Below, piece after piece: positions 13,345 to 23,665 of a stretch of 64,000 nt of DNA; the first letter of the stretch is position 1, and each line of letters begins with the position of its first letter. The stretch is from Lunularia cruciata (lineage: Eukaryota; Streptophyta; Marchantiopsida; Lunulariales; Lunulariaceae). Under the pieces are notes generated by a model. The model was not told where the DNA came from, did no database searches, and saw only the letters and a list, made by a program, of their open reading frames with translations. Location of the stretch: contig OX419759.1 of assembly GCA_948567375.1 (NCBI GenBank), forward strand, positions 8,462,744 to 8,526,743. Reading direction: 5' to 3'. Made by a program: the position numbers and the translations under genes.

Positions 13345-13449
13345 CCAAGGCCGAAGCTCATGCTAGGCATTCAGAGTTTTCCCTCATTCAAGTGTCCCAA
13401 TGTGAGCTTCCATTCTCCTATTTCTCTCCTCGGTTTTGGTCTTTTACAT

Positions 13450-13461
13450 TGGTATCAGAGC
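13450..13461 (+). other. Primer-binding site, initiator tRNA-Met
   Basis: TGGTATCAGAGC begins two bases after the 5' LTR. It is complementary to the 3' end of plant initiator methionine tRNA, the usual primer of plant copia elements and chromoviruses. Copy B has the same sequence on the minus strand at 38,480-38,491. Copy F has a version with a small insertion. Confidence 0.9.
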
Positions 13462-13719
13462 AGGAATGGGATGGATGGAATTTATGGACCACCAAATCCA
13501 CTTCCGCCAAACCATTGGGACTTTCATGTCCAGATATTACCAAAGCATCATTTCACACAATTCATCACCTCACGCTTTGGGCAGGATTTTCTACATATGA
13601 TCACCGTGTTAGAGGAACCCTTGATACTTCCAGTTGTAACTTATGGAGAACGGTGGACGTGTTGTATCTACGTGTTAATCAACTAGATAAATTGCAGGTA
13701 GTGGAATAGAGTAGTAGCG

Positions 13720-14619
13720 ATGGCGGCAATACCGGATGTTATCCTTGCAATGCAACAACAAATCGAGCATCTTACTCGATTGTTGGATGAACGAGACCAG
13801 CAACGACGAGAACAGATAGACAGAGCGCCAGTTCGAGATGGAGAAGATCGCATTCGATTTCCAAAACCCAAGGTGTTTGAAGGCAAGAATCTTCCAGGCA
13901 CAGTGGAGAATTTTGTGTTTGACTATGAACGTTACTTTGAAGCCACCAATCTTCAAGACGAGCGAAAACAAATTCTCTTGGCTTCTAGCCAATTGGATGG
14001 AGTGGCAAAACTTTGGTGGCGATTCCGAGTAGAAAGAGCTGAATGACAAATTGTTACACCAATTTTTACATGGGCAGAATTCAAGGATGCAATACTTGGT
14101 CGATTTCAGACTATAAATGCCACCCGAGCTGCACGGGATAAATTGGCAGAGTTGAGGCAGATTGGCTCAGTGAGAAGCTACATCACACAATTTCAGAATA
14201 TCATCATGCAAATTCCAGATATCCAAGAAGGTGAAGTTCTGGATCGATTTGTGCGAGGATTGAAGTCATGAACCAGATTGGAGGTGATCATGCGAGAGCC
14301 ACAGAATGTAGAACAAGCCATGCAATTGGCTGAGCGTTTTGATTCCTTAGTTGTGACAACTTGGTCTCGACCTCGACCTACACAAAACCCACCAGTACCA
14401 CGAGTGGAAGAACCGGTACCAATGGAGATTGATGCTATCCAACGAAGACCACTTGGCACAGCAGATAGAGAAAGATTACGACAAAATGGAGGTTGTTTTT
14501 ATTGTCGCCAGTTGGGGCATCGCATTGCTGAATGTCCACTCAAGAATGGACGACCTCGACAAGTTGCCCAAGTGGAGGTTGTGGAGCGGAATGATCAGGG
14601 AAATGAGGAATCCCAGTAG
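13720..14619 (+). pseudogene. gag: gag of element A, interrupted by two TGA codons
   Basis: Gag forms the virus-like particle and packages element RNA. The frame starts at ATG 13,720 and, ignoring two internal stops, runs about 300 codons to TAG at 14,617-14,619. The middle part has the usual retrotransposon Gag character (tryptophan-rich WWRF-like step, then the LDRFVRGLKS region). A CCHC zinc knuckle (CX2CX4HX4C) lies at 14,494-14,535. Internal TGA codons lie at 14,044 and 14,269 in the same frame. Copy F has CGA (Arg) at the first site, and copies B and F have AGA (Arg) at the second. The first stop therefore looks like a C-to-T change in a CpG. The terminal TAG is shared by copies A, B and F, so it is probably the genuine end of Gag. 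Confidence 0.85.
14494..14535 (+). other. CCHC zinc knuckle of Gag (copy A)
   Basis: Fourteen codons give C-F-Y-C, four residues, H, four residues, C, which is exactly the nucleocapsid CX2CX4HX4C pattern. All four metal ligands are intact. Confidence 0.9.
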
Positions 14620-15369
14620 GAGATTTCGAGCCGCCTACTGGGAGCTTGATTCGTTCCAATGGGATTGAAGGCTCGACCTATGCAAGTTTGCTTCACTTGC
14701 AAGTTATGATATCTAATCGGGGTTGTAGAATTTTGATTGATTCTAGAAGTTCAGAGAATTGCATGTCTATGCAAGTAGCAAAGGAATTGGGTATTCCTAT
14801 CAAGCCAGTGATTGGAAGTAGTTTGATGATGGCGGATGGTAGAAAGGGTTCTGCATTCCGCACCTCGCATCCTGTTACCTTCAAGATTGGGAAGGAGTAT
14901 TTGGAGTGTATGAGGTTTGTAGTGGCACCTCTACACTATGATATCATTCTGGGTCTACCTTGGCTTGAATGTCATAAGGTTCAATTTGATTGGACCCGAC
15001 ACCAAATTCAAGTACAACACCAAGGTAGGAATTTCCGATTAGGTTGTTTGGCACCTCTGAGTAAGACACCTAAGAATAGTCAGTCCCAAGATGGGAAGTT
15101 TGTCGAGAAGGTAGCCATAGAGCAAATCTGGAAGGGAGATGAGTCCCAAGATGGGAAGTTTGCCAGGAAGGCAACCATGGAGCAAGCTCGGAAGAGAGAT
15201 GAGTCCCTAGAAGGGAAGTTTGTTAATGAAGCAGCCATAGAGCAAGCTTTGGAGCAAGATAAGTCTGTATTTGCAATGTGGATCAAGCCGATTGCACAAG
15301 AACAATCTAAGGAGGGCCAAGTGCCGCATCAAGCGACGGTTGATCGGATAGTTCAAGAGTTTGCAGATG

Positions 15370-15960
15370 TGTTTCCGGATGATCTGCCAAAGGGATTACC
15401 CTCTGATCGAGGTATGCCCTTCAAGATCGAGTTATTGCCAGGGAGTACTCCAATGAGTAGACCAATCTATCGGCTCTCACCAAAGGAGTTGGAGGAGTTG
15501 CGAACAACACTTACAGAGTTGTTGGATAAGGATTTCATACGACATAGTACCTCTCCTTGGGGAGCACCGGTACTATTTGTTCCAAAGAAGGATGGAGGAC
15601 TTTGTTTTTGTATTGATTACCCAGGGCTCAATAAGCAAACCGTGAAGAATGCATATCCCTTGCCTCGGATCGATGACTTGCTTGATCAATTAAGTGGAGC
15701 ACGATACTTTTCCAAGCTAGATCTTCGTAGCGGCTATTGGCAAATTCCTATTGAAGGAGAGGACGTGAAAAAGACTGCCTTTCGTACAAGGTATGGACAT
15801 TTTGAGTGGAGAGTTCTACCTTTCGGACTCACTAATGCTCCAGCAGTCTTCATGGATCAGATGCATCGAGTGTTGGAGGGGCTATTGGATCAGTATGTGG
15901 TAGTGTTCTTAGATGATATCTTAATCTATAGTAGGACTAAGGCAGAACACATGAATCATG
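15370..15960 (+). other. Reverse transcriptase domain of copy A
   Basis: All the usual RT blocks are in order: the entry block with [10 protein letters not shown], the fingers block with FVPKKDGG, the palm [10 protein letters not shown], the [10 protein letters not shown] block and the catalytic FLDD at 15,906. The catalytic aspartates are intact and the frame is open throughout. This domain could be active if the protein around it were made. Confidence 0.93.
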
Positions 15961-17109
15961 TGCGAGAAGTCCTAAGACGACTACGACAGTGGAAATTTTA
16001 CTGCAAGAAGTCAAAGTGTGCTTTTTGGCAAAAGGAGGTTACCTTCTTGGGTCATAAGATCTCATCAGAGGGGATCAAGATGGAAGAAGAGAAGATCAAG
16101 GCCATTACTGATTGGCCTACCCCAAAGGATGCTACTGAAGTACGAGCGTTCAACGGATTGGCCAGTTTTTACCGACGGTTCATCCACTATTATGCTCACG
16201 TGGCTGCACCATTGACTGACCTCTTGGGAAAGAACTCGAGCTTCCAATGGACCACCAAGCATGAAGAAGCATTCCAAAAGTTAAAGCATATGGTGTCTTC
16301 AAGACCCATTCTTCAACCATATGATCCTCAACTACCTTGTGTGGTTGATTTTGATGCTTCTAACTTTGCAATTGGAGCTGTGTTGCAACAAGAATTTCCA
16401 GATGGACTACATCCTATTGCCTTTGTGTCTCGCTGAACAACTTGCAATGGTATATGGAACAACTTGCAATGGTATATGCCACCAAGGTATGGAGGCATTA
16501 TCTCTTGGGGAAACAAGTGATCATGCGAACTGATCACAAGCCATTGTTGCAGACCTTACACCTAGAGCACATGAAGAGTCGACATCATCGATGGGAAGAG
16601 CAACTCCAATTGTTCGACATCAAACTTGAGTACAAACCAGGTCGGTTCCATGTCATCCCTGATGCTCTATCACGACGACCTGATTTGAAGTCTCTTCCTC
16701 TCATCGCGGCAGCAATTACGACGGTGTCAATTGATCCCAAGATTCATAACAAGTTTCGGTTAGCCCTACAACAAGATCCCTTCTTCCAAATGGTACACGG
16801 TCGTCGAACAGCACGCGACAAGGAGTACAACACCTTCTCCTTCAAGGAAGGCCTTTTATTCCATGCAGACCAGATCTATGTTCCAACCAAAGGTGATCTT
16901 CGACTTGTGCGCCTTCAAGAAGCCCATGATTTACCAATAGCTGGTCACATGGGAGTGGACAAGACCTTGGGCACCCTCCAACGCCAATGGTGGTGGCCCA
17001 ACATGACACGAGATGTTTGAGACTTTGTCCGATCATGTGAGAGTTGCCAACGGAACAAGGCCAGCAACCAGAAGCCGAGTGGACTCCTTCAACCACTCGC
17101 CATTCCATC

Positions 17110-17977
17110 CGCTCGTTGGGAGCATGTGAGCTTGGATCTCATCACATCCTTGCCAAAGACAAAACAAGGACACACCGCAATTGTGGTGTTTGTGGATAAG
17201 CTTAGTAAGCAAATCCACTTGGCACCAACCTGTGATACCGTGGATGCTCCAACCTTAGCGCAAATCTACTTCGACAATGTCTTCAAGCATCATGGGATGC
17301 CACGTGTACTCATCTCCGACCGTGATCCTCAGTTTACCGGGAAGTTTTGGCAAGCACTCTTCCAGATACTCGGCACCAAGCTTGCTTTGTCCACGGCCTA
17401 TCATCCTCAAACTGATGGACAAACCAAACGCGCTAATCGTACATTGGAGGATATGTTGCGGGCCTTTGTCAATGTCCACCATACCAACTGGGATGAATGT
17501 CTTGCAGCTGCAAAATTTGCCTACAACAATTCCAAACAGGCAAGCACTGGATTTTCTCCCTTCTTTCTCAATTTTGGCCAAGATCCGCTTGTTCCAGATT
17601 CTCTTCTTGCTTCCCCTCCCTCTCAGGTTCCTCATACTTCTACATTCTTGACCACTATATCCCAATCTCTCCAACAAGCCAAATCTCACCTCCTTGTTGC
17701 TCAGAATCGCCAAAAACAATATGCAGACCATCATCGTCGTGATCTCACCTTTGAAGTTGGTGATAAAGTCATGCTATCCTCTAGTAACCTCCATCTCCCA
17801 CTTGATACCCAAGTTTGTAAACTTGCTCCTAATTGGATAGGACCCTTTGATATCACCCACATTATCTCTCCTGTTGCTTATCGTCTTGCCTTACCTTGTC
17901 ACATGCGTATCCATCCTGTCTTTCACATTTCCAAGTTGAAACCCTTTGTTCCTAACCCTTCTTCCTTTTCCTCTTGA
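17110..17977 (+). other. Integrase core and C-terminal region of copy A, catalytic Glu replaced by Lys
   Basis: The core fold is recognisable, with the first Asp at 17,135, the ISDRD block at 17,312 and the HPQTDGQT block before 17,426. The residue 35 positions after the second Asp is Lys (AAA, 17,426-17,428) where Ty3/gypsy integrases have Glu. Copy B keeps GAA at the equivalent site. The change fits loss of a CpG (CCGAA to CCAAA). The C-terminal GPF/Y-like segment (WIGPFDI) follows near 17,836. Confidence 0.88.
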
Positions 17978-18225
17978 GTCCAACCTCCCCCTCTTCCTGT
18001 CCCTATCAATGATCATGAGGAGTACAAAGTTGATCGTATCCTTGCGCGTCGCCATATTCAACGAGGCCGTCACCAACATACGGAGTACAAGGTCCTTTGG
18101 AAAGGGTATCCCCTTCATGATGCTACATGGAACCTCTTTCTCACCTCCAGAATGCACAGATGGCCATCAAGGAATTCGAAGCTTCACTGGCGACGAGGAC
18201 GTCACCAACTAGCGGCGGAGGAATA
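17978..18225 (+). pseudogene. Chromodomain of element A, frameshifted
   Basis: After the integrase comes a chromodomain with the pattern Y-x-V-D-R-I-L, then Y-K-V-L-W-K-G-Y and D-A-T-W. These are the usual beta-strand and aromatic-cage blocks. Chromodomains of chromoviruses direct integration towards modified histones. A TGA at 17,975 separates it from integrase (copy F has CGA there). Just after D-A-T-W one base is missing compared with copy B, so the last helix is read out of frame. Confidence 0.85.
18211..18225 (+). other. Polypurine tract of element A
   Basis: A purine-rich run (AGCGGCGGAGGAATA) abuts the 3' LTR and is the expected primer site for plus-strand DNA. It lies within the coding frame for the Pol C-terminus. 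Confidence 0.75.
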
Positions 18226-18648
18226 TGTAACAATATGGAGTTTAGTGACGAAGTTAGTCGGGCTTACAAAGTAGAGAATAAGACAAAATAGCCTAGAATA
18301 TTCTAGAAGCATCTAAGAAGCTTCTTAGGAAGCTTCCCAACTAGTTAACTTGCGCCCTAAGCAGGTAGCTTCTAGAAGGAAGCTTCTAGAAGCTTCTAAC
18401 TAGCTTAGCTTGCACGCCAAGTAGGCGGCTTCTAGAAGGAAGCTTCTTGAGAAGCTTCCTAGTTAACTTGGCTTGCACTCCAAGAAAGCGGCTCAAGGAA
18501 ACTTCTTGAGAAGCTTCAAGGGTCTTGTATGCTACCTATAAATACCAAGGCCGATGCTCATGCTAGGCATTCGGAGTTTTCCCTCATTCAAGTGTCCCAA
18601 TGTGAGTTTCCATTCTCCTATTTCTCTCCTCGGTTTTGGTCTTTTACA
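18226..18648 (+). repeat. 3' LTR of element A
   Basis: 423 bp with the same ends as the 5' LTR, differing at five positions by eye (about 1.2%). The heat-shock blocks and TATA box are all retained. The ancestral pol frame runs 66 nt into it, to TAG at 18,289-18,291. Confidence 0.95.
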
Positions 18649-18653
18649 GTCAG
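18649..18653. repeat. Target-site duplication of element A, right (GTCAG)
   Basis: Exact repeat of 13,021-13,025, directly after the terminal CA of the 3' LTR. Confidence 0.95.
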
Positions 18654-19199
18654 ACTCCTAGAGAGTTATGCTCTAGTTTTGCATGAATACATCATCACAC
18701 TCTAGTGCTTGGATTTGTATCTTAGGATTTGTCACTCCTAAATAAGTTGAACATGCAATCATTCAAGGGAGTGCAGCCTAATACACATCCATCAACTCAT
18801 GAGTCTTGATGGTATCAACTTTGTATTTACCTACAAAAGAAGAATGCATTGAATGGACCCGATGAACATCGGACCTAAACCTTCTATACATATCTTACTT
18901 GGCTGTGGAAAGATCTAATGGCTACAATGGATGGAAATTTCCTAAGTACATCTAAACTGCTCAATCTTGATCATATCTTCTCCTAACACTAAACCTAATG
19001 GTAGGTAGCCATGGTTGTAATCAACCCAATCACAATAGTTTAACTCTAATAGACTAATACTACATATCAATCCAACCAGGTACCTATATACAAATTATAT
19101 CCATCTACAAACTTCCTAGGGCTACAAAAAAAGATGCAAGAAATATGTATCAAATTTCTCCTTATTAGACAAAAAAGAAAACCATTGCTATCTTTGTAA
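18654..19199. other. Sequence between element A and element C, nothing recognised
   Basis: About 550 bp of moderately AT-rich DNA continuing the target of element A. I found no open frame of interest, LTR terminus or RNA gene. It may be the decayed 3' end of element C, but no matching LTR was found. Confidence 0.4.
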
Positions 19200-20760
19200 G
19201 AGAAGGCTCCAATCATTGATCCTTGGTAGGAGGGGCCAGTGGCGCTTGGGCCAAGCTCTTAGCTTCCTTGCACATGTGAACAAGGTCTAAGAGCTCCTTT
19301 CAAGAGCCTTCCACAATTTGTTCAAAGCTAGACTAAGTCTCGTCAAACTTGACATGCATGCGGCTCTAGAGTTTCATAGATAATAATTTGAGTTGCTTGT
19401 TTGAATATGTCTTCCTCTCTAGCGCGCATCAATTTGAGTGCATAAATCCTTTGCTTTGTTAATTGGAAGGTCTCATTGGCCATGTGTTCCAACTGAATAA
19501 GTAGTTAGGTGGTCATATGACCAATAGTCGTGAGCAACCCTAATTGTTTTTTTCTAGTTTGGTTCATTTGGTGCTCAATTCATTGGTCATCTCCTTATGA
19601 ATTTGCTTGTCTTGCTCCGACAACTTCTCTTAATATTGTTGAGGTTGGTAGATAGGTTGGACATATGGAGGTCATTCAGCTACTTCAAGTTGTCATATTA
19701 GGTCTCTATTGCCTTTGCCTTACTTGGGCCATTTCTAGCTTGCTTCATAACACTACAAGTTCATCTTCCCAATTTTGTATCTCCTCCTCATGTTGAGTTC
19801 TTTGGTGGAAGACATGTATGCTATAGTCATCAACCTCCTTCTTTAAGCCTTGGATCAGCTTATCATACTCCTCCTACCATTTTAGTTCCTCCCTTTGGAA
19901 CTCCTCCATGTACTTCTGACTTTCCTTGTCCTTCTAGTTCATTTGGGTTTTGACCAGGTGATGTAAGTGGTGGATGAGAGCCACCGGTTCCTTTATCTTT
20001 GGATCCAGCTTTTGGTATATTGGAAAAATTTCATCCAATGCTTTCATCACCAGCATCATGGTTTGAATAGTGTAGGCTGCAATTAGCAAAGGCAAAGAAT
20101 CACCATCCTTGTCCAATTGTCTTCATAAGGCCTTCTTTGTTTTAGGTGTGGGATTCTCATTGTGGCCCAAAATGGTCATCTCCTTTGCTTTGTGAGATCG
20201 GGCCACTTCCTCATTCTTGCCCACCTTGTTATCATTAGTTGGAGGTGTGGCATTGGTGATGACATCTTACCAATCCACTTGTCCTTCATGTATTGGGGAC
20301 AATAGGGTTTATCTCATGAGTTTTGTCAAACTTTGGTAGGATGTCCTTGCCTTGTTGCTGTTAGTGCCCTTGACAACATCTACCATCAGATGGGTTAATT
20401 TTGTCCTTCATTTCATTTTGTAGCATGGAGATTCACCTCATTAAAGACCAAAGTGAAGAGTGGTGCCACAATTGGGAGATTGGATTCCACAACTGACTAC
20501 TTCTCCTTGTTTATTGGATGCATTTTGTTTTGTTAGGTAGGGGTGACAATTGTGCCTCATTGTTTGGTCATACTTTGTTTTTTTTCCACTATAAGAGAGG
20601 AGATTTGAGTGAAAGACTACTCCTCACTCTATGACTTCATACTTTGAGTAGCTTTGACAACTTGTTTGTGAGCCACGTCTTGTCCTTGCAATGGACATCC
20701 CTCTTGAGTCAACTTGTACAATGTGGTTTTACTCTAACTATCCTTTGATGAAGATTCTAG
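19200..20760 (-). pseudogene. Decayed coiled-coil coding region downstream of the integrase of element C
   Basis: Read on the minus strand, the region keeps long Glu/Lys/Gln-rich stretches separated by stops, for example around 19,640-19,930 and the 60-codon open frame at 19,934-20,116. The composition suggests extended coiled coil. It follows the integrase of element C in the same orientation, which is where some plant gypsy lineages carry an extra 3' frame. No membrane segment or known domain is recognised, so an envelope-like role is speculation. The minus-strand sequences at 4,270-4,975 and 7,100-9,300 have the same character. Confidence 0.35.
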
Positions 20761-20769
20761 CTCTTGAGG

Positions 20770-23665
20770 TCATTTTGTTTCTTGGAAGCTTGAACTTTCA
20801 CACAAGCTATCAATGTCTTTTGTCAAATTGCAATGGAGTTTTTTATTTCTACTAGTTGCACAAACTTCCCAACAAATTCCACCAGTGGAAGTAAGGTACC
20901 ATTCTTGTTCCTCTAAAGTGAAGCCCCAACTCATGTCCTTGATAGTGCAATTGGCTTGCTTTGTTTGTCTATTGGTTTGTGGATAGTATGCCATGGACAT
21001 GGCAAGTTTTGTTTTGAAGAGGCCAAAAAGTGTTTTCCAAAATAAACTAGTGAATTGAATGATGAGCCCTTGAGATAATCCATGGTGAGAAAAGACCTCA
21101 ACTAACTACAATTCAACTAATTGTGCAGCAATCACTTCCTTGGTCATAGGATGAATCATTTTGCTAAGTTGGTCTACAAAGACTACAATGGAATCAATAC
21201 CTGAGGTGGTCTTGGGGAATTCACAAACTAGATCCATGCTAACCTACTCCCAATGTTATATACAAGTAGGGAGAGTTGAATTAGTTTTGTAGGAGCTTGA
21301 CTAGAGGCTTTATTTTGCTAACAAAGTATGCAACTTCAAGTGTACTCCATCACATTGTTGCTCATCTTGTGCCAATAGTAATAGTGTTTGACTGCATCTA
21401 AGGTCTTGCCCCCTCCAACATGACCTGCAATGATGGAATCATAACATCTTGCTAAGATGGTGATTCTTAGGTCTAAAGAGCATCCAATATCCATAACTTA
21501 CCATCACAAAGGTGATTCCTTGGGTATTGGTTATGCCTTTGGATGATTGAGCTCCTACAATTTTTGGGTTAGCCTTCATAGTAGTAAGAGTCTCTGACCA
21601 GAAATCTAGGTTCATCTTGACCTTCATAACCAAATTGTTTACCATAAGCATTTGGGTGAATGCATCTGCAAGTTGCATCTTGCTCTCTATATATGTGATT
21701 GTTATGTTGAACCATTGTCTCCACTTTACCCAAAAATCTATTGATGAGATAGATCTTTCTATGTCTCAAAGTAGACTAGTGGTTTGTGTTCTATCCCCAC
21801 TACAAATGCCTTCTTGCCAAGATAATTCTTCTAATTCTTGGTCATAAGTACAATAGCCAATTCTTCTCATTTGGTGATATGATAGTTACATTATGCTAGT
21901 AGCAACTTTCAAGAGAAATATGCAATGTATGCCATCCATCACTCCATTCTTAATGTAGGAATACTCCTATCAAAAGGATTGATGCATCTTTAGCTAGCTT
22001 GATTAGATGTGTTGGATCATACCATTTCATTATTGATGCATGTAGTAATGCATCTTTTAGTTCCTAAAAAGTTTTTTTACGGTTCCCCACATCTATTTCT
22101 TTCTCTTGCCAATTAGTGTTGTTAGGGGTTATGTAACCTTGGAGGAGTCCTTGACAAATTAACAATAGAACCCAATCAACCCCAAGAAATTCTTGAGTTG
22201 AGTCTGATCTTCTAGAGCACTCCAATTTTGAATGATATTTGTTTTATTCGTTAAAAATTGGATACCTTCTCCACTTACCCTATACCCAAGTAATCTACTT
22301 TAGACTTGCCAAAATCACACTTTGAGACTTTGGCATACAACTAGTTTGTCATAGAACCTAGAGGGATTCTTATAGATGTTGCTTGTGCTCTTTCATTGTA
22401 CTATTGTAGACTATGATATCATCAAGGAAAATGATAACATACTTATCCAAGTATAGACAAAATATGTTATTCATCAAACTCATGAAAGTGATTGGTGTAT
22501 TGGTGAAGCAAAACTGCATCACTAAGTACTCAAAGTGACAATACCTTGTTTAAAAGGCAATTTTGTGTATATCATCCTCCATAATCCTGATTTGGTTATA
22601 ATTGCTCTATAAATCAAGTTTAGTGAAGTGTTTTTCCATTGAGTTGATGAAATAGGTCATCCATGCAAGGTAATGGTTTTATTCTTTATTATTTGTTGAT
22701 TAGGCTTTGATCGTCAATGCACATTCATATTATACCATCCTTCTTCTTCACAAACAAGACAATAACCATATATAGTGATACACTGGGTTGGATAAACCCT
22801 TTCTATACCATATCCTTGATCTGAACCTTGCACTCCTCCAACTCATGAGGTGATAGTCAACATGGAAACTTACAAGGAGATATATTCCCAAGAAGTATCT
22901 TGATTTTATAATCTACTCTCCATTTTGGTGGTAATCTTGAGGGTTATGACTTTTTGAAACTCATTGACCACATCTTTCAAATTCTCAAGAATTTATCCAT
23001 CAAGTTGTGCACTCTAGACTTCTCTTATTAGATCCATGAAATATCTTTTTGTCTTACTAATAATTGTTATTGCTATGACATAGAGATGTAATTCTTGCCT
23101 TTGGGATCTTTTCCTATTCTCAATTATCTTCCATTGGCTAGTTCTCCTTATTTCTCTTCTCCAATCTATTGTGAGGTTTTAGTGCTCCATCCATGGCATG
23201 CCTAAGATCACATCATAATGAGCTACCCATATCACTCGCAATTCAATTTCTTCTTGATACTCTCTATAAAGAGTGTTATCTTTTTAGGTAACTACTCAAT
23301 CCTCTCCATCTAACCATTAAGTAACTTTAATTCTTCATTCTCATCCTCTTCTAGTTCCATCTCCAACCTTATTGGAATATAGCAAGACAAAGAAGTTTTC
23401 TATTGCTCCAAGGTCAATAAATACTCTCACTTGATTGCCTTCTAGGACTCCATTTACAACAATCAATTATGCATTTTCTTCCTCAACCTTTGCACATTTT
23501 CCCTCTTCTTCCCCTTGCTTTTACTCCTCTCTATTGAGCAAATAAGGCCATGGGATACATTTACTAGCAATCTTCATTTTTTGATGTGATTTAGCATCCT
23601 CCTCTTTGATTGTATGACGGCCAAGGCCCCTAGGAAGATAAGCACAACAATTGATGGCTATGTAT
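20770..23665 (-). pseudogene. pol: pol of element C (protease, RT, RNase H, integrase), heavily decayed
   Basis: Minus-strand order from high to low coordinate. Second half of the gag zinc knuckle at about 23,630-23,665. Protease-like block around 23,380-23,430 with Asp-Leu-Gly in the active-site position. Reverse transcriptase about 22,050-22,900 with FLDD at 22,418-22,429. RNase H about 21,750-22,000. Integrase about 20,770-21,440, including a YPQTN-RQTK block with Lys (20,959-20,961) where the catalytic Glu is expected. Every domain is broken by stops and indels. The family is Ty3/gypsy, but the lineage is uncertain. The element is interrupted by D at 23,665/31,247. Confidence 0.75.

Larger units (their letters stand above)
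13026..13448 (+). repeat. 5' LTR of element A
   Basis: A 423-bp LTR with TG...CA ends. U3 contains three tandem units of about 59 bp (13,141-13,199, 13,200-13,258, 13,259-13,319), each with heat-shock-element-like GAA/TTC blocks. A TATA box follows at 13,337. Against the 3' LTR I count five substitutions and no indel. The first codons of LTR sequence also serve, in the 3' copy, as the end of the pol frame. Confidence 0.95.
14607..18291 (+). pseudogene. pol: pol of element A: protease, RT, RNase H, integrase, chromodomain (broken)
   Basis: The pol frame is open from 14,607, overlaps the last 13 nt of gag in the -1 frame and has no early ATG. Protease: Asp-Ser-Arg (14,739-14,747) stands where Asp-Ser/Thr-Gly is normal. 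Reverse transcriptase covers about 15,370-15,960 with FLDD at 15,906-15,917. RNase H (about 16,225-16,700) breaks at a stop ending at 16,436, where about 15 codons present in copy B are missing and a 21-bp piece is duplicated; the frame resumes at 16,442. Integrase: H2C2 zinc region (about 16,920-17,075, with a TGA at 17,018), Asp at 17,135, Asp at 17,318, then Lys at 17,426 at the exact DX35E position. A TGA at 17,975 precedes the chromodomain (about 18,019-18,200), which has lost one base near 18,131. The ancestral frame ends at TAG 18,289, inside the LTR. Confidence 0.9.
13026..18648 (+). mobile_element. Copy A: full-length chromodomain Ty3/gypsy LTR retrotransposon
   Basis: The element is 5,623 bp with two 423-bp LTRs beginning TGTAAC and ending TTTACA. 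It has a primer-binding site for initiator tRNA-Met, a polypurine tract and perfect GTCAG duplications. Order inside: gag with a CCHC knuckle, protease, reverse transcriptase, RNase H, integrase with an H2C2 zinc motif, chromodomain. That order and the chromodomain place it among plant chromoviruses. Two diverged relatives (B and F) lie on the minus strand in this window. The LTRs differ at five positions by eye, so insertion is recent. Even so gag has two in-frame TGA codons, pol is broken in RNase H and has further TGAs, and the chromodomain is frameshifted, so this copy cannot make its own proteins. Confidence 0.96.

Noticed and set aside
13329..13709. Open frames of 126 and 108 codons over the 5' LTR end and leader of A
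   Set aside because: They cross the TATA box, LTR end and primer site, have no domain, and have counterparts in F that are also non-coding.
17255..17734. A 159-codon minus-strand frame opposite the integrase of A
   Set aside because: It is the shadow of the integrase coding strand, and similar shadows occur opposite integrase in B and F.
23661..23665. Exact 5-bp target-site duplication for element D
   Set aside because: The flanks are TGTAT and GTACC on the plus strand. Only a shifted, mutated 4-5 bp duplication fits, so it was not listed as a feature of its own.
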